Below, in pieces: positions 53,992-64,000 of a stretch of DNA of 64,000 bases. Made by a program: the position numbers and the translations under genes. The stretch comes from Trebouxia sp. TZW2008 (Eukaryota; Chlorophyta; Trebouxiophyceae; Trebouxiales; Trebouxiaceae). Every line of letters starts with the position of its first letter. Position 1 is the first letter of the stretch. The notes beneath the pieces were generated by a model that saw only the letters and a list, made by a program, of their open reading frames with translations, had not been told where the DNA came from and searched no databases. The stretch spans positions 248,001 through 312,000 of the forward strand of contig BDIU01000032.1 of assembly GCA_002118135.1 (NCBI GenBank). The letters are read 5' to 3'.

Positions 53992-54648
53992 ATGGCTCAG
54001 ACATTGCCGTTGTCGCGTAGACCGTTTGACATTGCGGTAGTGGCGTTCTTGATATCACATATTCCGATCACTATCTTTATCGACTCACAGCCGTGTATGT
54101 GCAGTTCTGCCGAGCGTCGTTGTCAATCATTCGCGAATGCTTCGATTTGATCTTGTTGTGATGCAGTTCTCCCTGTGGAGCTGTATCCTGCTTTCGCTCG
54201 CAATGCCTTTGCCTGGTACCTCAAGGAGTATAGAGATCCTTTGGTAGGAATTTCGTTTGGATGCTGTTTTGCAGAGCTGCATTTCCGCTGTACAACAACA
54301 TCGTCGGTGGTTGTGGTGCAGATGACTTTGTTGCCTGCTTGGTTCCGGGTTTTATGCTGGAGTGAACTCTATGTCCAGCTGCCTTTCTTTTTTGTTGCAG
54401 CATACGCACATGCATTGGGCAAAGCATGGATACAGAAGCCCACCATTGTTTATGGATTTTTCGTTGCATCAACCATGGTGTGCATCCTGGGTGAACTGTT
54501 GCTGGCCCCTGATGCAAAGCATCCTCGCCTGCTATTAGCTGCGTTTTACTTTCCATACTTGATTTTTCCCTTAGCAATGGCAATACGGATGCTGATCACA
54601 GATCACCCATTTGTGGCTGGAGTCAGAAATGACAAGAAGTTATCATAA
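53992..54648 (+). CDS. TMEM97: TMEM97/sigma-2 receptor (EXPERA domain)
   Basis: Predicted 168-residue four-pass ER membrane protein of the EXPERA family, linked in animals to sterol handling. Exons: 53992-54094, 54167-54243 and 54322-54648; 507 nt in frame. Signatures line up with human TMEM97: FLISHIPITIFIDSQ (human SHIPITLFFDLQ), LPVELYPAFARNAFAWYLKEYRDPL, CWSELYVQLPFFFVAAYAH, WIQKPTIVYG and FPYLIFPLAMAIRMLI. The C-terminus ends DKKLS, a Lys-containing tail compatible with ER retention. The donor of exon 1 lies two bases inside an overlapping GTGTATGT; the phase decides it. Confidence 0.94.
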
Positions 54649-55525
54649 TGCCACACCAAGCGCTGCCACTGCTCAGGCAAAGGCATTTTGTTTTGTCCCG
54701 GCAGCTGAAACTTTGAAACCTCAACCAAAGAAACGCTGTATGGTATGCTGTCAGGCGCCATGACAAGCGCCTGTCTTACCAGCTATGGCACAGGACGGGC
54801 ATGGTTGGCTTGGGCAAAATCAACCGCAGATGTTGATCATGTACCTTGATACTCAGTGTACACCACGCATGCAACGTTGATGTTACAGCTTTAAAGGACA
54901 GTGACATGAGGCATTCATTTGGCCAATTGCGAGAACTGCTTGTGAGCCAAAACAGATCGTACTGCTGCACTTGACTTGTTTGCATTGACTGTATGATTAC
55001 GTACAAACATTATGGTTAGCTTGTTCAGCATGCTGCAAAATGGGCTTTGGCTGCAAGCGGCTATGGTTGCAAACTGGCACCAACCAGTGTTGCTCAAATG
55101 GTGCAGGCTTCCATTATAGTGTGTACTGCAACAACAGGTTTCAAACAACAATGCAGCTTGCACTGTATGAAATAATGTAAACAACCAAACAGCCAGAGCT
55201 AGGTTCATGTTTGGTCTACCTATGGCAAGCCACGGTCAGTTCTGCTGCGTGGGAAGCTTTTTGCCCAGCTCTGACTGCATGGCACATTTCTGCTGTGTTG
55301 CAGAGTGCCTGAGCTGTTCTCAGCTGTGAGTAGGCCATTTCACATCTGATTATAGCTTGCTTCCCATTCCTGTTAGGTTGTGGCTGTCCAAGGCCAATGC
55401 GCCTAGACTTCATCATTGGCAATGCCGGTGTGACATGCTGCTGCAGCTGCTGCTGCTGCTGCTGATTACACAATCAATACCGCTGAGTACAACTGTGTGC
55501 AGGCTGTTCTTCAGTAAAGGCAGTG
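54649..55525. other. convergent intergenic region, TMEM97 and uS17m 3' flanks
   Basis: 877 bp. On the minus strand, TGTAA at 55466-55470 is 56 bp past the uS17m stop. A CAG/GCT trinucleotide run lies at 55440-55463. No coding evidence. Confidence 0.5.
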
Positions 55526-56070
55526 TCACTTGATGGCAGATGCTGCAAATCCTCTTGTACCCAAGCTGGCGCCTTGTGTAGCTTGCTGCAAATTTGAGAC
55601 CTGCTGGGCCGCTGCTTGTGCTGCCGCTGCTGGGTCATAAACCTTTTCTCGTCTGAGGATTTCAGTTACTACCCATGCCTTGTTCTTGCTGATAGGCCTG
55701 CACAGATGCATATGACAGTGAGCCACGTGGGCAATACAGTTTGTCATGTCTACATGCCACCAAGCTGATTGGTCAGCTTTGGAGTACTAGCTTGGGCTTA
55801 CCTGGACATATTGATTCGGACAGTATCTCCCATGTTGCATTTGTTGTCCTCATCATGTGCCTGTAAATTCGCTCCAATAACTTTATGACACAACGCAACA
55901 AGATTTCTAACGAAAGCATTTGAGTGACCTGCAGAACTGCAGCTGGAGACTTGACAGCTTACCATGAACTTCTGAGTCCACCTCTTCCGCAGCTTGTACT
56001 TGGGAAAGATTTTCCACCGAGCTACAGATACCAATACTGATTTCATCATTTTGTTTGAAACCACCTGCAT
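55526..56070 (-). CDS. MRPS17: mitochondrial small-subunit ribosomal protein uS17
   Basis: Predicted 112 residues; binds 16S-type rRNA in the small ribosomal subunit. Exons (minus): 55963-56070, 55802-55860 and 55526-55697. The OB-fold signatures are VVSNKMMKSVLV, RWKIFPKYKLRKRWTQKFM, AHDEDNKCNMGDTVRI and RPISKNKAWVVTEILR. The end of the core (KVYDPAAAAQAAAQQ) resembles the Ala-rich tail I recall for plant mitochondrial uS17, which also begins only a few residues before VVSNKM. I chose the ATG at 56070 for that reason. An in-frame ATG at 56202 would add 44 residues that do not look like a typical presequence. It is divergent from the dynein gene. Confidence 0.9.
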
Positions 56071-56835
56071 TCGCAGAAGTTTCAGCACATCTGTCAATGG
56101 CACTCGAACTGAGAACTGAAGGCATTTGCGCAGGTGCCGTGTCTCACAATGCCTGTGAAGGTCTTCATATTGTTTGCAAACTGTTTCGGTCGTTGTGGTC
56201 AAGCTTTGAATGTATCAATGCCCGCAACTTTCAGTTAGGATGACGGTCTGATCCATGCAGTCTTTGTGACCCTTTGCACGGGTTAAGCAGCTGCAAGCCC
56301 CACTGGGCTGCCAGGATCAACGAGAAGCAAAGCCGTGAGCAAGGCGAGTTAGCCACTTCAGACTTGCAACAACGACAGATCAAGAGCAGGAGAGCGGCAG
56401 ACAGCACAGCAACAGCTCACAGAAGCGTCATGCAGCACCGCAATGCTGCAGCAGTCAAGTCAAATTCTGTCAACTTGAATTGAGAATTCGCAGCAGATCT
56501 AGACCTTGCTGGCTATCAAGCTGATTGCTCCACAGCTGTGACAAAAGGCAGTGTGTCGATTGGTGACAAGCAGTCCGATGGGGCCATTTACGCCGCAGAC
56601 CGAAGGAGAGACAGGGCTTTATGCCAGCTCGGTCAGTAAGCACTGAAACACAATCTGCTAATTGCTGTTCTCCAGCGGCCGTGGGAAGTAGCAAGTTTCG
56701 AATGCAGGGGACTGGTGCCATTCAATCGCATGCAATGAGAAGTCAAGCTGGAGGTGCAAAAGTGTTCTATTGTATCAGGTCAGACTGTTGCTTGCTGTTG
56801 ATGTCTCACGTGCACTCCTGCCAGTAAGTTGCTGA
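56071..56835. other. divergent region, uS17m promoter and probable dynein 5' exons
   Basis: 765 bp. It may contain one or more N-terminal exons of the dynein heavy chain, for example ATG at about 56621 followed by a GTAAGC donor at 56636, but the family's extreme N-terminus is too variable to confirm. Confidence 0.35.
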
Positions 56836-59800
56836 ATGGGCTTTGTCAGCTTCAGGAACTTGCAATCAGCCCCTGGCAATCCTTATGCATTGTCAGTGAT
56901 AGGCAAAGAGAAAGTGAAGGGGCGAGACCATTGGTCTATCTCTGCCACCAAGGTCTGCAAGGTTGGGTCAGACCATGCAGTGGAGTGTACTCCTTCAGGT
57001 GACACCTGCCAGCCTGATGCAAAAGTCAAGCTCAGCTGACAAGCATGCATACTCACTCTCCAAGAATTGACCAAACACCAGATGGCTCAGAAAAGATGGA
57101 GCTTTCGATGTGCAGGCGGATGGCTGCGAGAGCAGACCATGTTTGAGTTGCTGTCAGCCAAGCGCATTTTCAAAACCTGGCGAGTTGCTAAAGCTTTCAA
57201 GCTGTGGCATCACAACACGCGGCGCAGCCACTACTTGCATATTCAGCAGTCTTTGGCAGCACAGAGCTTCCTCGCAAAGCCCATGTTCTGCCGAGCCGTC
57301 CTGCAGCTCCGCAACATCATCCATGAAATGGCCAGAATGCAGCTGTTGGATATTCAGCCAGGCAAAACATACCGCTTAGAGGTCAGCTTGCGAAGTCCAT
57401 GCATTTGACATTGTCATGCATGCAGCAGATCACTCATGACATTATGCTGGTGTCACAAGCAATTCAATCTATGCTGCCGCACCTGAGACATACAGGGCAC
57501 CCCATGGCGGAAAAGAGCAGAACGATTCAAATGATTGATTGTGCATACATTTATCACATCACACAGCTTTGCTGTCAAGCTGCTCTTGTTTCATGACTGT
57601 CAACAGCGTGCTGAACATGCAGGACCTCAGCAAGGAGCAAGCTGAGACCCATAAGGTGCTGGTGCAACCTGCCCTGGACTTGGCTGCAAATGCTGCAATC
57701 ACTGTGCTGCAACAGCTCATCAGAAGCGTCACAGAGCAGGTGCATGCCAGCTCTCTCGTGTGCAGCTCATGCATGCATACAGCAGCTTGCCACCTGCTTG
57801 TAAATGTCCAGCCCATGTGTCATGGTCTTCTATTCTCTTAGCAGCAAGTAAGCACATGAAGCATGCTGCAACTATGCTAGCTTTGTGGGATGGTTTAGAA
57901 ACTGAGGCCAATCATGAGGCTAGTGTCAGGCTGTGCAAGCGGATACAGCCAAGTGTTTCCCTAGCAGATCTATACGGGAAAGCAAGGGCACATTACACCG
58001 AGCAGTCTAGGCTGCAGCTCACTCTCCCTATCTGGAACGAACTCAGTGTTGTTCAAGATAGTGAGAGTGACCCGCAGCCTAGACTGCTCGGTGTAATGTG
58101 CCCTTGCTTTCCCATATAGATCTGCTAGGGAAATACTTGGCTGTATCCGCTTGCACAGCCTGACACTAGCCTCATAATTGACCTCAGATTCTAAAGCATC
58201 CCACAAAGCTTCGGTAAGGTCTACAGGCCTAACTATGTCCGTTGACATGCTGTGACAGAAAAGGTCTAAAACGATCAAAACTCAAAGCACTCGTTACACC
58301 CCTCAAAGTGCGCAATAGCTCACGACCAGAACGTTAGCTTGGGTCCGAAACCATATGTGACAAGCTAGCGCTTGTAACGTAGTAAATACCGGAGGGAGGG
58401 AGTGTGAAGATAACACTGGTGGTTGATGATCAGCAGATGTAATTCTGAAGTGATGAGTAATGAAGAAGAGCATTGTCAGCTTGTATGTTGTATGCTTGCA
58501 TGACAGTGTAGTGACGGTGATCCGTCACATTTGCGATGTAGTCTGCCAGCAAAATGCAGTGATGACATTTTTATGCATGGGAAGTTGGCTGCATGACTTT
58601 GCAAGTCTGGTTGGCAAACAGGCATGCACTTCTTGTCCCTGTCAGCACAAGGGCCACTTCAGCATGCGCTGTTGCGCCTGAAGCTCACAAAGCTGACCTG
58701 TCAATGTAACCTGTGCTGTACTCATGTTGTTTATCACGCAGACTCTGATGCGCCGTTTGTGCTTCACAGGAGGCCCTAATACGCTCACAAGTTGAGGCCT
58801 ATGCGGCCGATCCTAGTGCTGGAGCAAGCAAGGGGCATAGCAGCATACAGATCAGGCGCGACTGGAAAGCCAAAGAGAAACAGCTGCAGGTTTGCATGCC
58901 CATCAGCTGTGCAGGATCGTAGCTAATGTTCACCAGATGAGGATCTGGCTAGGGACTGCATTTTGGCATTAGCACACTTGCTAAAAAGACCCATGCAGGC
59001 AAACATGCAGTCAGTCAATGGTCCATGGGCAGCAAACATGACAGTCCGCGCCCTTGCAAGTGCATACAGGCTCTGCAGCTTGCAAGGTTGCTGCCAGTTG
59101 CTTGCACTACAAAACGCACACAGAGCCCTCAACGTCTCGACACAGTAAGTACATAGCAGGTGTCAGTACACAGTGGTAACACAATTTAAGCTCACAAGCC
59201 CAGAAGCAGCCTTGTGAGGAGTTCGTCTGATGCAGCCAAGTGTTAGCCATGTCTTCAAGCCGCCAGGCTATGCACAGCTCTCAAGCAGCAGAGATGCTGT
59301 CTACCATAGCCACAGTCTGTTGATACCAACAGCTTTGCAGCGCGTTGAACTTTCTACAGCTGCTACAGACTACTCAGGGTGAACAAAAGGAACACGACAG
59401 CACTAATACCAGCAGAATGTAGACCAGCTAGCTGATAGCTTGTATGTCAGCAATAGTCTCCTGCAGCATTGAGTGGGCATGCAGCCTTCGCTACAGCAGT
59501 CTGAGGCTCAATGGCCAGTGCCACAGTGCTGGAAGCCATCCCAAATCTATCTTGCCTGCCTGAATTATGCTGCAAAGACTTAAGATGAGGCAGCCATGAC
59601 CAAAAGTGGCGGAGGAAAGACACCTTGACATGCTGAGATGCATCGGGACATGAGCCATCAAGGCATGCTGGCGAGTGCATGAGTGCTGGCTATTGTGCTT
59701 CAGCAAGCATTTGTCCAGTTGGGAAGAGATAGCTTTGGGATGATGTCAGGCACCAAGGCAAGACAGCTCAGGAGGCATATATGCATGCAACCTTTGCAAC

Positions 59801-62800
59801 ATTGTCCAGCTTGCCATGTAGGCACAGCTATGCAGGCGCGCGCTCTGCTCATGTCCAACAGATTACCGGAAAAGGCAAAGACAGACCTTCAGCTTGTGGA
59901 AGGCACATGCAGCATGCAGGGACAGCAGACCCACACCTATGCAACCTGCCATGGAGCAATGCGTTTGCGACCTCTACACGCCACATACTGGCTGTGCAGG
60001 ATGTGGCAGCATTCATCCTGCTTTTGATGGGTCAATGTTGAGAAATAAAGATCAAGCTGTTGCTGTTACCGCAGCCAGGGTCTACCACGAGCAGTTATAG
60101 CTGTTGTGATGTATGCAGCTGGTTCAGCCCCTGCAGCGTGTTGTGCTGCTGGCAGACAATAGACCATGCAGAGAAGCCAAGTGACAGCCAACAGCAGCAA
60201 CATGCAGCACGCAGCAATACATGTGCTACATGTCAGCAACTGATGGTGGAGTATCTCGTGCTTGTGCTCGAGCGCCCAAGAAAGATGCAAAACACAATGA
60301 CACTTTGTCCAGTGAGGTGGACCAGGCTGTCCTGGAATGAAGGGCATTGCAGACACATCAAGTGCATATGCAGAAATGCAGGTGCACATGGACAGCATGG
60401 TAAGATCAACATCATCACCAGTGGACCGTGTCCTGGAATGCAGTGTTGCAGTCCAGACACTGACCATGGATGTGGGTAAGCTGAAGTGCATTGTGCAGCT
60501 GGCAGACATGATGCTGCGAGGCGCTTCAGTGAAAATGTTGACCGGGGGAGTGACAGGGCTGCGCAACTGCCTCACCCCAATAAACACCAAGCCCTGAAGT
60601 GCAGTGTTGCAGTGCAGACACCAACCATGGATGTGGGCAAGCTCAAGTACATTGTACATATGGCAAACATGATGCTATGCGGCTCAGCAGTGGTGATGGA
60701 GGGGGTGACAGTGCTGCGCAACTGCCTCACCCCAATAAACACCTAGCCCTGAAGTGTAGTGTTGCAGTGCAGACACTGACCATGGATGTGGGCAAGCTCA
60801 AGTGCATTGTATGGCTGGCAAACATGATGCTATGCGGCTCAGCAGTGGAGATGGACGGGTGACAGACCTGCGCAAGTGCCTCAACCTCATGAACACCATG
60901 CTCTGAATTGCAGTGTTGCAGTGCAGTCACTGACCATGGACGTGGGCAAGCTCAAATGCATTGTGAGGCTGGCAGACATGATGCTGTGCGGCGCAGCAGT
61001 GGAGATGCTGATGGAAGGGGTGACAGGGCTGCGCTCTCGCCTGACCAGCCAGAGCCCCCTGCTGGTGGAACCCACCCTCAGCCCCCATGGGGTTTATTTC
61101 CAGCCTGAGGGCCAGCACATGCTCAAGGTCAGCTGCCTCTCTGTTAGCAAAGGGTTTGCATAGCAAGTGATTTGTCACATTGGGTTGGGTTGTAGTGCTC
61201 AAGGTCAGCTGCCTTCACCCTGTAAGCGAAAGACCTGCACAGCAATCAAGCGTGATTGCAGTGGTAGCTTGGGGCCCAGCACATGCACAAGTTCAGCTGC
61301 TCTGCCATTTCTGAAGCAAGTATCTTGCAAAGCTTTACGCTGCTGAGCTTGTGACATGCTTATGCAGGGCCTGAATGAGGATGTGCTGCAACCAATGGTG
61401 ACCTGCATCAAGCGGCTGCCGCGTATCATGGCCTCAGAGGCCCTGGCCAGCCTGTGGCAAGGCAAGGCCCCGTCAGGCACAGACCTGGCCGGCATCATCA
61501 TTGGCAATGATGCCCTCAATGCTTGCAGGTAGTTCCTACATCTTCATCAAGTTGTTACTAGACTGCCAAGCCATGCTGCTTGAGCTGCTGCTTGCTATCA
61601 CAGTCATTAGGTCCCTGCTATTCAAAAGATTCGTGATGCTGCATGTATCTTGCTGTTCAGGCCAGTGCACTGAGCTGCTGGTCCCAGTGTGGCGCCCCAC
61701 AGCTGACATGTCAGCTGCAATGTGGTTGTGAAAGACAGCCAAAGGCGCTGCAACTTGTTGCAAGTGTGGTACATTAGATGTTCATGTGTCTTACGCGTGC
61801 TCAGTAATTTCTGAACATTGGAAGAAATTGTCACTGCTGCACATCAGCAATGTAGCATCTGTCAGGCCAGATGCAGCACTGTATGTCAAAAATTGACTTG
61901 CATAGCACTTGATAGCATTTGAACTGCAGGCTGCAGTGTGCTCAAGCAATTGCTGGCAGCTACCAGGGACTGCAGTCCCACTCTGAGACTCTGGCCCAGC
62001 TGTGCCCCCTGCACTCTTTCACCAAGCACTTTGATGCAGACACGTACACCCAGACGCCACGCACTGTCAAGCAGCTGCGGCAGGACTTCATGCTTCTCAG
62101 GTGATTGAAGGACCTCTTCACTATTTGCGGCTGCTTTTCTTGTGAGTCTGCATGGACCCCTTGACTGTTGGTGACTGCCTTTTTTTGGGTCTATTTTCAA
62201 AGCAAAGAAGGAGGACACAGCAGCGGCAGGAATCTGTCATCACGTGTCAGTCATGCAGAAACAAGGTATATCAGTCGAGCACCGCCACCATTCAGCGTAC
62301 ACCGTCAAAGCAACTGGTACTTGGTTGCTTGCACTGAAAGCAGAGCTGCAGAGCATGCCATAATATCAGGCAATTGCCTCCAGAGTGAACACCAAGCAGG
62401 CAAAAATCTTCACAGCATGCTATGTCAGGCAATGCGTGGACAGTCGCTTGCAAACAATTTCTGCACAATTGCTTGCAAGCAATACATGCATTTTGGGCGT
62501 ACAGGCAAAGGAGTGAAGAGGTGAAGGGCATGCCGGGGCAAGAAACAGTCATTACATGACATGCATTAGGTAGCAGCTCTCTTCAGCATATATCGTCAAG
62601 TCATACATACAAGCAGGACATGCATGGTGACCTGCAGGCAATGGACTGCAGAGGTGAAGGGCATGCAGGGGCAGCAGCAGGTAGGAGTGGTCACACTGAC
62701 CACTACCAGCCTGCAGCAGGTCTCGTCAGCATACTTCGCTGGACCTTACATGCACAGTGGCTTGCAGGCAAAATCTGCTTGGCACTGACCGTACAGCTCA

Positions 62801-64000
62801 CTCTGTGGCACCAGAGGCACTTGCTCCTGCAACCACAGCTGCCACTTCTGTCACTACAGACACTGACATGCATGGCGGCTTGCAGGCAATGGAGCGCAGA
62901 GGTGAAGGGCATGCAGGGGCAGCAGCGTGTGGGAGTGGTCACACTGACCACAGCCAGCCTGCAGCAGGAGCTGGGGCAAGCCCTGGAGGCTGCTGTAGAT
63001 GCCCTCATGCTTCACCTCTGCCGAGAGGCGTGCCAGCGTTGTCAAGCAGCAATGACCTCCTGCTTAGCACTCACGAGGTGACCCCGCAGCTCTGGCAGCT
63101 TCAAGTCTCTTGTGTCCTGCTGTGATTGCAAACTTACTCATTGTGCATCTGCTCAAGATCAGAAGTGTCCAGCTGGCCCAAACAGCCAGAAGTCCAGTTG
63201 CTTATAGCGTTGCTGCTAATGTGTGCTGCAGTCACAAGGGCTTGTGCCTTGAACTTGACATTTAAACGTGCTGCATCTTGCATGGGGTTGTCACAGACAG
63301 TGTGCAATGTGAGCATGCTGAAATTACAATTTTGGACGGCACCTTTGTGGATGCTTTCTGAGCTTTGACTTGCTCTGAATTGCTGACACAGTATCCTCAC
63401 TTTGCAGGCCTTTCGAGGCCATGTCAGCAAGCTGCATGACGCTTGCGACTACATCACAAGCACACCTGAGACAGCTTCCTCAGAACTTGCTGCCATCAGC
63501 AGGCAAATCAAGCTAAACCTTCTGGCATTTCCACAAGCTTCTTCACAAAGCATCAAAAGGAGACTTGACAGGTTGTCTGTGCTATGCAAGAGAAGGGAGA
63601 GGCACAACAAGCTGGCCTGACCAGCTTTCCTGATTGATGGCAGGCGAGTGAGGGAGGAGCATAACCAGATGACTTGACAAACATTCTTGATTTGGCACAA
63701 CAAGTTGATTTGACTATTTCTCCTATTTTGGCGGCAGGCAAGTGAGGGAAAGGCAGAACAAGCTGAATGAGTCTGCGGGGTGGCTGGAAAGTGAGGGAGA
63801 GGCACAACAAGCTGACTGGACACACATTCTTGATTGGCAGCAGACAAGTGAGAAAGAGACACAACAAGCTGACTTGACCAACTTTCTTGATTGGCGGCAA
63901 ACAAGTGAGTCAGAGGCACAACAAGTTGGATGAGTTTGCAAGGTGGCTGGCAAGTGAGGGAGAGGCGCAGCAAGCCGATTTGACCAACTTTCTTGACTGG
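56836..64000 (+). CDS. DHC: axonemal dynein heavy chain, N-terminal tail (3' end outside window)
   Basis: Stem region of a ciliary dynein motor. Supported exons: up to 56998, 57116-57381, 57623-57739, 58770-58889, 60927-61127, 61368-61528, 61930-62100, 62886-63077 and a less certain one starting 63408. NPYALSVIG and the following segment, then FKTWRVAKAFKLWHHNTRR and GKTYRLE, correspond to the NPYDL... and WKAFxxWRxNVR...GKTYTL pattern I recall for single-headed inner-arm chains (DNAH1/3/6/7/12 group). GKLKCIVRLADMML matches the LLRFIRLxDYL segment. Exon H (TYTQTPRTVKQLRQDF) and exon I (WSAEVKGMQ) match the linker-side tail. Phases agree from exon B to exon I; the join from 63077 to 63408 does not and a small exon is probably missed. 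The start and N-terminal exons are uncertain; 56836 is an in-frame ATG. Motor domain and AAA+ modules lie beyond base 64000. Confidence 0.85.
57879..58210. repeat. 332-bp intronic palindrome carrying a reading frame in both arms
   Basis: Left arm 57879-58033 and right arm 58056-58210 are near-perfect reverse complements around a 22-nt loop. Both arms encode the same peptide on opposite strands (LCKRIQPS(V/I)SLADLYGKA). On the minus strand the frame continues outside the palindrome to an ATG at 58278, suggesting the right arm is the source and the left an inverted copy. No target-site duplication was evident at the ends. Confidence 0.92.
60427..60905 (+). repeat. three ~150-bp tandem copies of dynein exon 60927-61127 acceptor end
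   Basis: Units begin near 60440, 60599 and 60750, with the intact exon copy from 60906. Each has GTTGCAGT(C/G)CAG, the ACTGACCATGGA(T/C)GTGGG exon start and about 100 nt of coding sequence (GKLKCIV, ADMML, GLRNCLTP). All three upstream copies end in CAATAAACACC/CATGAACACC spacer rather than continuing the exon. Confidence 0.92.
62490..62730 (+). repeat. two decayed copies of dynein exon 62886-63077 acceptor end
   Basis: A good copy at about 62620-62720 repeats CTGCAGGCAATGGA, AGAGGTGAAGGGCATGCAGG and GAGTGGTCACACTGACCAC. A poorer one at about 62500-62545 keeps GAGGTGAAGGGCATGC. Both are upstream of the intact exon. Confidence 0.85.
63585..64000 (+). repeat. minisatellite of ~46-62 bp units, each with a splice-donor-like GTGAG
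   Basis: At least six units share (A)GGCACAACAAGCTGACTTGACC and (C/A)A(A)GTGAG(G/T). The array reaches the window edge. From 63742 a plus frame stays open across several units (AQQADLTNFLDWRQTSE type peptide), so it might be coding, or the units might be duplicated donor regions like those elsewhere in this window. Confidence 0.85.

Noticed and set aside
57399..57596. Open stretch after dynein exon 57116-57381 that reads like an extra exon
   Set aside because: Direct phase-0 joining of 57381 to 57623 already matches the family spacing, and the stretch lacks a good donor.
60066..60659. 197-codon minus-strand open frame
   Set aside because: It is the antisense shadow of the tandem dynein exon copies.

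Overview
This is a nuclear segment of a green alga. The genes are dense and intron-rich: most carry 5 to 16 coding exons, with GT-AG introns and a few GC-AG introns. GC content is moderate. The gene set is plant/algal: GDP-mannose 3,5-epimerase, a plastid-type MFS carrier, a plant-type mitochondrial uS17 and Sed5/SYP3. Basal-body and ciliary genes are also present (TBCCD1, CCDC61/VFL3, an axonemal dynein heavy chain). A trebouxiophyte is my best guess, by inference only. TAA, TAG and TGA all act as stops, so the code is standard. I assembled gene models by hand from splice sites, reading phase and remembered family sequence. Every complete model sums to a multiple of three.

Layout: the 3' half of ATG6/Beclin (+, 1-1640); a Spinster-like MFS carrier (-, 2231-7091); TBCCD1 (-, 8167-13467); mitochondrial aconitase (-, 14782-20807), head-to-head with the complex I 39-kDa subunit NDUFA9 (+, 21218-25151); RRP1/NOP52 (-, 25441-29634), divergent from CCDC61/VFL3 (+, 30478-34988); a Sed5-type syntaxin (-, 35119-36569); a small unknown gene (+, 37014-37285); DDX41 (+, 37951-41929); RAB2 (+, 42773-44259), convergent with GME (-, 44903-46973); SLC35F6-like (-, 47658-50845); a RING transmembrane E3, RNFT type (-, 51336-53761), sharing a 230-bp promoter with TMEM97/sigma-2 receptor (+, 53992-54648); mitochondrial uS17 (-, 55526-56070); and the 5' part of an axonemal dynein heavy chain (+, from about 56836 to past the window end).

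The genes are housekeeping genes with no operon logic. The functional threads are autophagy and membrane traffic (ATG6, SYP3, RAB2, RNFT, SLC35F6, TMEM97), mitochondria (aconitase, NDUFA9, uS17m), RNA and ribosome work (RRP1, DDX41), and cilia (TBCCD1, VFL3, dynein).

The most unusual signal lies in the introns. At least fifteen times, in six genes, a piece containing one splice site, the adjoining end of the exon and some flanking intron has been tandemly duplicated. Decayed exon copies stand in the intron with the splice dinucleotide usually intact. Copies of exon 5' ends lie upstream of the true exon and copies of exon 3' ends lie downstream. Two long intronic palindromes (22663-22910 and 57879-58210) are separate, possibly mobile or small-RNA-generating, structures.
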